NCBI GenBank assembly: GCA_001689535.1
Contig: LUJP01000066.1
Location: 1-39,366, forward strand
Length of the DNA stretch: 39,366 nucleotides
Origin: Bacteroidales bacterium M5
GTDB taxonomy: Bacteria > Bacteroidota > Bacteroidia > Bacteroidales > Muribaculaceae
Direction of reading: 5' to 3'
Position 1 is the stretch's first letter; every line of letters starts with the position of its first letter. A program made the position numbers and the translations under genes. Under the pieces are notes generated by a model. That model ran no database searches. It worked only from the letters and a program-made list of their open reading frames with translations, and had not been told where the DNA came from. This document shows, one piece after another, positions 33,343-39,366 of the stretch.

Positions 33343-34266
33343 ATGACAATGGAAAAAATCAAAGGACTCATAGACGCGCCGTTCACACCATTCTACGCCA
33401 ACGGTGACGTGAACCTCGAACCCATACCGGCATACGCCGCCATGCTTCAGAAAAACGGACTCAAGGGAGTGTTCATCAACGGCTCGTCGGGCGAGGGCTA
33501 TATGCTCACCGACGACGAACGCAAACGCCTCACCGAGGCATGGGTGAAAGCCGCTCCCGAAGGATTCAAGGTGATAGTGCACGTGGGCAGCTGCTGCGCC
33601 CGCGCAAGCCGTGAACTCGCCCGCCACGCTGCCGAAACGGGAGCGTGGGGTATCGGCGCCATGGCTCCTCCCTTCCCCAAGATAGGACGTATAGAAGAAC
33701 TTGTGAAATATATAGAGGAAATCGCCTCCGGCGCTCCCGAACTTCCTTTCTATTACTATCACATCCCCGCTTTCAACGGCGCATATCTGCCGATGCTCGA
33801 CCTGCTCAAGGCCGTTGACGGACGCGTGCCAAACTTCGCCGGCATCAAATATACATTCGAGAGCCTCTACGAATACAACCAGTGCCGCATGTATAAGGAC
33901 GGCAAATACGACATGCTCCACGGTCAGGACGAGACCATCCTTCCCTGTCTCGCCATGGGCGGAGCCCAGGGAGGCATAGGCGGCACAACCAACTACAACG
34001 GCCGCGAGCTCACCGCCATAATCGACTGCTGGAACCGCGGCGACCTGGAAGGCGCACGCGAACACCAGAACTTCTCTCAGGAAGTGATAAACGTGATATG
34101 CCGCTATCGTGGCAACATCGTGGGCGGAAAGCGCATCATGAAGCTCATAGGCCTTGACCTCGGCCCCAACCGCACGCCGTTCCGCAACGTCACCGCCGAC
34201 GAAGAGAAAGCCATGAAGAAAGAACTCGAGGAAATCGGATTCTTCGACCGTTGCAACAAATTCTGA
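33343..34266 (+). CDS. nanL: N-acetylneuraminate lyase
   Basis: Class I aldolase of the DapA/NanA family that splits N-acetylneuraminate to N-acetylmannosamine and pyruvate in the cytoplasm. At 307 aa the length is normal. The carboxylate-binding GSSGE is at residues 47-51, the catalytic Tyr is Y139 in YYYHIPAF, and the Schiff-base Lys is K169 in FAGIKYTF. GQDETILPCLAMGGAQGGIGG fits the NAL subgroup better than DapA. A second ATG two codons in is an equally possible start. It follows nanT by 52 nt and precedes the epimerase by 10 nt. Confidence 0.9.
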   Translation: MTMEKIKGLIDAPFTPFYANGDVNLEPIPAYAAMLQKNGLKGVFINGSSGEGYMLTDDERKRLTEAWVKAAPEGFKVIVHVGSCCARASRELARHAAETGAWGIGAMAPPFPKIGRIEELVKYIEEIASGAPELPFYYYHIPAFNGAYLPMLDLLKAVDGRVPNFAGIKYTFESLYEYNQCRMYKDGKYDMLHGQDETILPCLAMGGAQGGIGGTTNYNGRELTAIIDCWNRGDLEGAREHQNFSQEVINVICRYRGNIVGGKRIMKLIGLDLGPNRTPFRNVTADEEKAMKKELEEIGFFDRCNKF

Positions 34267-34276
34267 TACAGCCGCC

Positions 34277-35473
34277 ATGGACAAAAATCAAATCAAGGAA
34301 TACCTACAGGAGTGCCGCGAACGCTATGCCACCGGCCTTACCACCGACATACTTCCCTTCTGGCTCAAACATGGCCTCGACCGCGTGAACGGAGGCGTCT
34401 ACACCTGCGTGGACCGCGCCGGAAATCTCATGGACACCACCAAATCGGTGTGGTTTCAGGGAAGATGCGCGTTTGTCTACTCGTTTGCCTACAACAACAT
34501 AGAAAAGCGTCCCGAATACCTCGACATGGCCCGCAGCTGTCTCGACTTCATAGAGGCTCACTGCTTCGACCGCACCGACGGCCGGATGTACTTCGAGGTT
34601 ACGGCCGACGGCCGCCCACTGCGCAAGCGCCGCTATGTGTTCTCGGAGTGTTTCGCGGCCATTGCCATGAGTGAATACTCCATAGCCACCGGCGATGCCT
34701 CCTACGCCCACAAGGCCCTTGAACTCTTCAAGGATATACGTCGCTTCATAGCCACCCCCGGCATGCTTCCGCCCAAATATGAGCCCACGCTTCAGGCGAG
34801 AGGCCATTCCATAACCATGATTCTCATCAACACGGCCTCATGTCTGCGCCGCGCCGGCATCACCGACCCTGTGATCGACGAGCAGATAGACGAGTCGCTT
34901 CACGACCTCGCCACCTACTTCGTTCACCCCGAATACAAGGCTCTGCTTGAAATGACGGGTATGAACGGCGAAGTAATTGACACACTGGCCGGACGCACCA
35001 TAAACCCGGGCCACTGCATCGAGACATCGTGGTTCCTGCTGGAGGAAGCGCGCCACCGCTCCGACGCCGCTCTGGAGAAACTCGCCCTGCAGATTCTCGA
35101 CTGGAGCTGGGAATGGGGCTGGGACAACGAGTTCGGCGGCATAATCAACTTCCGCGACTGCAAGGGTTTCCCCAACCAGGACTATTCACAGGACATGAAA
35201 TTCTGGTGGCCGCAGACCGAGGCCATCATAGCCACGCTCTACGCTTATCTCGCCACCGGCGACAACAGCTACTTAGAGCGCCATCGCCTCGTTGACGAAT
35301 GGACCTACTCGCATCTGCCCGACCCCGCCTACGGAGAATGGTTCGGTTATCTTCACCGCGACGGCACCGTGGCCCAGCCGGCAAAGGGCAACCTGTTCAA
35401 AGGCCCCTTCCATATCCCGCGCATGATGGTGCGAAGCGTCATGCTTATAGACGACCTCCTCAAACAACTCTAA
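34277..35473 (+). CDS. nanE: N-acylglucosamine 2-epimerase (AGE family)
   Basis: Converts N-acetylmannosamine to N-acetylglucosamine without phosphorylation, as in the Bacteroides NanLET pathway, unlike the NanK/NanE route of E. coli. The 398-aa protein has the expected length for the (alpha/alpha)6-barrel AGE family. Recognisable blocks include FWLKHGLDRVNGGVYTC at the start, KSVWFQGRCAFVYSFAYN, RGHSITMILI and NPGHCIETSWFLLEEA with the conserved His residues, and KFWWPQTEAI late. It lies 10 nt after nanL and 13 nt before the fusion gene. The GlcNAc kinase (RokA type) is not in the window. Confidence 0.9.
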   Translation: MDKNQIKEYLQECRERYATGLTTDILPFWLKHGLDRVNGGVYTCVDRAGNLMDTTKSVWFQGRCAFVYSFAYNNIEKRPEYLDMARSCLDFIEAHCFDRTDGRMYFEVTADGRPLRKRRYVFSECFAAIAMSEYSIATGDASYAHKALELFKDIRRFIATPGMLPPKYEPTLQARGHSITMILINTASCLRRAGITDPVIDEQIDESLHDLATYFVHPEYKALLEMTGMNGEVIDTLAGRTINPGHCIETSWFLLEEARHRSDAALEKLALQILDWSWEWGWDNEFGGIINFRDCKGFPNQDYSQDMKFWWPQTEAIIATLYAYLATGDNSYLERHRLVDEWTYSHLPDPAYGEWFGYLHRDGTVAQPAKGNLFKGPFHIPRMMVRSVMLIDDLLKQL

Positions 35474-35486
35474 TTCCCCCATATCC

Positions 35487-38400
35487 ATGAAGCGACTCCT
35501 ATTCCTGCTGGCAGTCATGGCGACCGCGCTCCTCGCTGAAGCGAAGGCGGTGAAAGTGGCCTGCATAGGCAACAGCATCACTTACGGTTCCACTCTCGCC
35601 GATCCTCAGGCCGATTCCTATCCCTCGCGGCTGGCGGCCCTGCTCGGCGACGGATACGAGGTGGGCAATTTCGGACGTCCGGGCGCCACACTGCTCAACA
35701 ACGGCCATAACCCCTATATGGCTTCGGAGGAGTGGGCAAAGGCAAAGGCGTTCCGCCCCGACATTGCCATAGTGCACTTAGGAGTCAACGATACCGATCC
35801 GCGCAACTGGCCGTACTTCAACCGCTCTTTCAAGAGTGATTACCTCAGCCTCATAGACACCCTGCGCCAGATCAACCCCGACGTGCGCATCTACATAGCC
35901 AATCTATCGCCACTGCTTTCGAGCCACTGGCGGTTCCGCAGCGGCACGCGCGTGTGGCGCGACAAAATCCGCGAGGAAATCCGCATGGTGGCCGCTGAAA
36001 GCGGATGCACGCTGATTGACTTCAACACGCCGCTTCACGACCGCCACAACCTCATCCACGACTCCGTGCATCCCAACAAGGAGGGAGCGGATCTGCTCGC
36101 ACAGTATGTGTACGGTGCCATTACGGGCGACTACGGAGGCCTGCGCCTGCCTGCGGTGATGACCGACGGCATGGTGCTCCAGCGCGACGAATATCTCACG
36201 CTCCACGGTCGTGCCGACGCCGGAGTCCCGATTACGCTCCGCATTGCCGGGCGAACCTACCAAACCGCGGCCGATGCCGAAGGATTCTGGAAGGTTAAGA
36301 TTCTGCCGCTGGTGGCCGACGGCCGAAAGCTCACCCTGACGGTGACTGACGGCCGCGACACCGTCAGGGTGCGCGACATTCTTGCCGGCGAGGTGTGGAT
36401 AGCCAGCGGACAGAGCAATATGGCGTTCCTTCTGCGCGATGCCACGGGAGGAACTGAGGCAGCCGCTGCCAGCGCCGATTCGCTGCTGAGATTCTTCGTG
36501 ATGGAGCCGATAGCGCTTACCGACAACAACACGTGGCCCGACTCCATACGCCAGAGAGTCAACGACCTGAGGTATTTCGAGCCCAAAGGGTGGCGCGACG
36601 CCTCGCCTGAAACCACACCTGACGTATCGGCCGTGGCCTACTTCTTCGCGCGGGAGCTCCGCGACAGCCTGAAAGTACCTGTGGGCATAATTCAGAATGC
36701 CGTGGGCGGTTCCGGCATAGAATCGTGGATCGACGTGGAGAAACTGCGCGAGGTGATGCCGGAGCTTCTCAACGACTGGAGCCGCAACGACTATGTGCAG
36801 CCCTGGGTGCGCGGCCGCGCCATACAGAACATGGGAGGCGACCAGAAACACCTGCGTCATCCCTATGAGCCGAGCTATCTCTTTTCAGCAGCCATCAGCC
36901 CGCTCGACCATTATCCGGTGCGCGGCATGATATGGTATCAGGGCGAGAGCAACGAGCACAATATCGAGATTCACGAGGCTCTATTCCCAACGTTCGTGGG
37001 AAATATGCGCGAATACTTCGGCAAGACCGACATGCCTTTCTACTTCGTTCAGCTCAGTTCGCTGTCAAGGCCGTCGTGGGGCGAGTTCCGCAACATGCAG
37101 AAGGTGCTCCGCGACCGCGTGGGCAACGTGGGAATGGCCGTGAGCCTTGACCACGGCGACTCACTCGACGTACATCCGCGCGACAAAGCTCCGGTGGGCG
37201 ACCGTCTGGCCCGTCTGGCCCTTGACCGCACCTACCGTCATCCCGTAGCCTCGGCCGGCCCCGAGCCTCTGACAGCTTCAAGCCGCGACGGCGCAGTGTG
37301 GCTCACAATGTCGACCACTCCCAAATCGCTCGACGGAAACCCCTTGAGATACTTCGAAATAGCCTCGGCCAACGGCCCTTTCATGCCTGCCAAAGCCGAG
37401 ATAACAGGCAACATGATAAAAGTCTACAATATGAAAGTGAAAAATCCCACAACGGTAAGATATGCATGGGAATCGTTCGTGCGTCCCAATCTGGTGAGCG
37501 ACGCAGGGCTTCCGGCTCCCACCTTTGAAATCGAGGCCGAGAACGCCGAATCTCTCGAAATAGAACCGGGTCTGGATGCCGGAGTGTCGGCTCCGTTCTG
37601 CGGAGCGATCGCCGACCGCGTGATTGTGGCCGGAGGCTGCAATTTCCCCGAACACCCCATGGCTCCGAATTCAGTGAAACGCTACTATCGCGGCATCTAC
37701 GCCCTGACCGACGACAACCGCTGGCAGAAGATAGGCAACCTTCCGGAAACCATGGCATACGGCGCTACCGCCGCCACTGACTCGGCGCTGGTGCTGATAG
37801 GCGGAGACAACGGCAAGGGTGCCACCGATGCCGTGAGGATGCTGCGCCTTGACGGCCTGACGCCGCGAATCACCGACCTTCCCGCTCTCCCCGGCACCCT
37901 CGACAACATGGCTGCCGCAGCGATAGGCCACACGGTATACGTGGCAGGAGGCAACTTCAACGGCGTGCCCTCCACACGGCTCTTTGCCCTCGATCTCGAT
38001 GCCACAGATGAAGGCTGGAAAGAACTGGCACCGATGCCAGGCAATCCGCGCGTGCAGCCCGTAATGGCTGCTTCCGGCGGCAAGCTCTATCTTTGGGGCG
38101 GATTCGCAGGCCGTCACGAAGGCCATGAGCCGTCGCTTGAGCTGGACGGCCTCTGCTACAACCCTGCAGACAATAAATGGAGCCCTCTCCCGGCACCCGA
38201 AACGGTGGAAGGTGAAACCGTGAGTCTGGGCGGCGGAGTGGCCGTGACTCTTCCCACAGGCTCAATCGCCACAATAGGCGGGGTGAACAAGAATGTGTTC
38301 CTCGAAGCCCTGCGCAACCAGGCCCCTGACTATCTCACGCACGAACCGGAATGGTATCGCTTCAACGACCGCCTGCTTATCTTCGACCCCCGCAAGGGCA

Positions 38401-38561
38401 AATGGAACGATTTCGGCCGTCAGGAAGGCGCCGCACGTGCAGGAGCCGGAGCCGCCGCTGACTCCAAAGGACGCATCTACCTCAACGGAGGTGAGGTGAA
38501 ACCCCGCATCCGCACAGCCGAGTTCATGATAATCTCCCCCTACGATTATTCCCGCCAGTAA
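35487..38561 (+). CDS. Fusion: SGNH hydrolase + sialate O-acetylesterase + NanM-like mutarotase
   Basis: A 1024-aa exported protein with three modules. A signal peptide (LLFLLAVMATALLAEA) leads to a GDSL/SGNH hydrolase at about residues 22-215: GNSITYG with S30, GVNDTD, and DSVHP carrying the Asp/His. Residues about 218-690 are a sialate-specific O-acetylesterase (SASA) domain: VLQRDEYLTLHG, IASGQSNM with Ser310, and WYQGESNE. Residues about 700-1024 are kelch repeats of the cyclically permuted NanM-type mutarotase (VIVAGGCNFPEHP, VLIGGDNG, LYLWGGFAGRHEG). It would de-O-acetylate sialic acids and interconvert alpha and beta anomers outside the cytoplasm before uptake. An SGNH+SASA pair resembles Tannerella NanS; the added mutarotase is normally a separate gene. 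No internal stop or frameshift is seen. Confidence 0.85.
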   Translation: MKRLLFLLAVMATALLAEAKAVKVACIGNSITYGSTLADPQADSYPSRLAALLGDGYEVGNFGRPGATLLNNGHNPYMASEEWAKAKAFRPDIAIVHLGVNDTDPRNWPYFNRSFKSDYLSLIDTLRQINPDVRIYIANLSPLLSSHWRFRSGTRVWRDKIREEIRMVAAESGCTLIDFNTPLHDRHNLIHDSVHPNKEGADLLAQYVYGAITGDYGGLRLPAVMTDGMVLQRDEYLTLHGRADAGVPITLRIAGRTYQTAADAEGFWKVKILPLVADGRKLTLTVTDGRDTVRVRDILAGEVWIASGQSNMAFLLRDATGGTEAAAASADSLLRFFVMEPIALTDNNTWPDSIRQRVNDLRYFEPKGWRDASPETTPDVSAVAYFFARELRDSLKVPVGIIQNAVGGSGIESWIDVEKLREVMPELLNDWSRNDYVQPWVRGRAIQNMGGDQKHLRHPYEPSYLFSAAISPLDHYPVRGMIWYQGESNEHNIEIHEALFPTFVGNMREYFGKTDMPFYFVQLSSLSRPSWGEFRNMQKVLRDRVGNVGMAVSLDHGDSLDVHPRDKAPVGDRLARLALDRTYRHPVASAGPEPLTASSRDGAVWLTMSTTPKSLDGNPLRYFEIASANGPFMPAKAEITGNMIKVYNMKVKNPTTVRYAWESFVRPNLVSDAGLPAPTFEIEAENAESLEIEPGLDAGVSAPFCGAIADRVIVAGGCNFPEHPMAPNSVKRYYRGIYALTDDNRWQKIGNLPETMAYGATAATDSALVLIGGDNGKGATDAVRMLRLDGLTPRITDLPALPGTLDNMAAAAIGHTVYVAGGNFNGVPSTRLFALDLDATDEGWKELAPMPGNPRVQPVMAASGGKLYLWGGFAGRHEGHEPSLELDGLCYNPADNKWSPLPAPETVEGETVSLGGGVAVTLPTGSIATIGGVNKNVFLEALRNQAPDYLTHEPEWYRFNDRLLIFDPRKGKWNDFGRQEGAARAGAGAAADSKGRIYLNGGEVKPRIRTAEFMIISPYDYSRQ

Positions 38562-38562
38562 T

Positions 38563-39333
38563 ATGGAACTCAATAAAGATATAGACCTCTCCACGAGCAA
38601 CTACGGCACTGCACGCGCACTCCACTACGATATGGCGCTGATTCCGTGGGGAGCCACCGAACCCCATAATCTGCATCTGCCTTATCTCACCGATGCAATT
38701 CTGAGCCACGACATTGCCGTGGATGCCGCCCGCGAGGCTCTGAGCCGTTACGGGCTGCGGTGCATGGTTATGCCTCCGGTGCCGCTGGGTGCGCAGAATC
38801 CCGGTCAGCGCGATCTGAAATTCTGTGTACACTACCGCTATGACACCCAGCGTGCCGTGCTCACCGACATGCTCTCGTCGCTCCTCAATCAGGGCATTCG
38901 CCGGGTGCTGATTGTAAACGGCCACGGCGGTAATTCGTTCAAGAACATGATCCGCGACCTTAGTGTGGATATGCCCGACATGCTCGTGGCCACCAGCGAG
39001 TGGTTCAAGCTCGCCCCGGCGCGCGACTATTTCGAGCAACCCGACGACCATGCCGACGAACTGGAGACATCCGTGATGATGCATTATCATCCCGAACTGG
39101 TGAATATCAGCGAGGCTGGTGACGGCCATCACGGCGGATTCGAATCCGAGATACTTACTTCGGGGAAAGCATGGGTGCCGCGCAACTGGCTCCGCGTAAG
39201 CGAAGACACCGGCATAGGCGATCCCCGCCGGGCCACGGCCGAGAAAGGAGCCGCTTTCGCCCGCGCCGTGGCATCGGAATATGCCGCGCTGATACGCGAC
39301 CTCTGCCAGCCGGATCTTTACAGGATGCTGTAG
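38563..39333 (+). CDS. Creatininase-family metal-dependent hydrolase
   Basis: A 256-aa protein of the creatininase/MftE family, which hydrolyses amide bonds or processes peptides with two divalent metals. Expected ligands are present: E33, H35 and D44 in GATEPHNLHLPYLTD, H121 in NGHGGNS, and E168 in HADELETS. HHGG follows near residue 194. No signal peptide, so it is cytoplasmic. It starts one base after the fusion gene stop, so it belongs to the sialic acid operon, yet no creatininase-type step is known there. A role on an N-acyl amino sugar or a sialic acid derivative is a guess. The gene is complete; the window ends 33 nt later with no terminator visible. Confidence 0.85.
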   Translation: MELNKDIDLSTSNYGTARALHYDMALIPWGATEPHNLHLPYLTDAILSHDIAVDAAREALSRYGLRCMVMPPVPLGAQNPGQRDLKFCVHYRYDTQRAVLTDMLSSLLNQGIRRVLIVNGHGGNSFKNMIRDLSVDMPDMLVATSEWFKLAPARDYFEQPDDHADELETSVMMHYHPELVNISEAGDGHHGGFESEILTSGKAWVPRNWLRVSEDTGIGDPRRATAEKGAAFARAVASEYAALIRDLCQPDLYRML

Positions 39334-39366
39334 GTGTTAAGACACAGTTCCCCAATATTTGTTAAC

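Noticed and set aside
33328..34284. 318-codon antisense open frame opposite nanL
   Set aside because: nanL has all its catalytic residues. The antisense translation matches no family.

Overview
The window looks like a chromosomal segment from a Bacteroidota gut commensal, order Bacteroidales, probably a Muribaculaceae-like lineage (the family is a guess). The evidence is a SusC/SusD pair, PorX and PorW/SprE proteins of the type IX secretion system (T9SS), a YfhO-family membrane protein, a NanL/NanT/AGE-type sialic acid pathway, and several promoter-like sites fitting the Bacteroidota consensus TTTG-N19/20-TAnnTTTG. Most genes are GC-rich. The SusC/SusD pair uses more A/T at third codon positions.

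Layout. (1) 1-1857: aspartate ammonia-lyase (aspA) with its own promoter and a strong terminator, then an intergenic palindromic repeat. (2) 2017-14958, all minus strand: transcription order is S41 protease and mfd (ATGA overlap), then aroA, a Cys-motif membrane protein, a metal ABC permease, porW/sprE, porX, tsaE and an Imm17-like small membrane protein (ATGA overlap with tsaE). (3) 15273-15445: two identical tRNA-Asn(GUU) genes, only one with an encoded CCA, followed by a terminator and a 9-bp-period repeat array. (4) 15654-20611, minus strand: yfhO, a shrunken methyltransferase-like gene, xerD and gluQRS, tightly packed with overlaps. (5) 20798-24064, minus strand: a large secreted tricorn-type protease. 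(6) 24065-24753: a repeat-rich intergenic region leading into susC/susD (24754-30186, plus). (7) 30187-30680: a convergent intergenic region with hairpins, 9-bp arrays in opposite orientations and a bidirectional terminator; then mscS (minus). (8) 31915-39333, plus: a sialic acid operon, nanT - nanL - AGE epimerase - a 1024-aa esterase/esterase/mutarotase fusion - a creatininase-family hydrolase.

How the genes work together. The operon in (8) forms an almost complete route for host sialic acid: removal of O-acetyl groups and anomer interconversion outside the cytoplasm (fusion protein), import (MFS), cleavage to ManNAc and pyruvate (lyase), and epimerisation to GlcNAc (AGE). A sialidase and a sugar kinase are not in the window. 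The creatininase-family enzyme at the end of the operon has no obvious place in the known pathway and is the best candidate for unexplained biochemistry. The other unusual layer is the non-coding one. A 9-bp-period repeat occurs at two convergent gene junctions and also inside a protease coding sequence. Several hairpin repeats keep their flanks while their palindromic cores change with pairing preserved. I found no CRISPR array, prophage, transposase or defence island.
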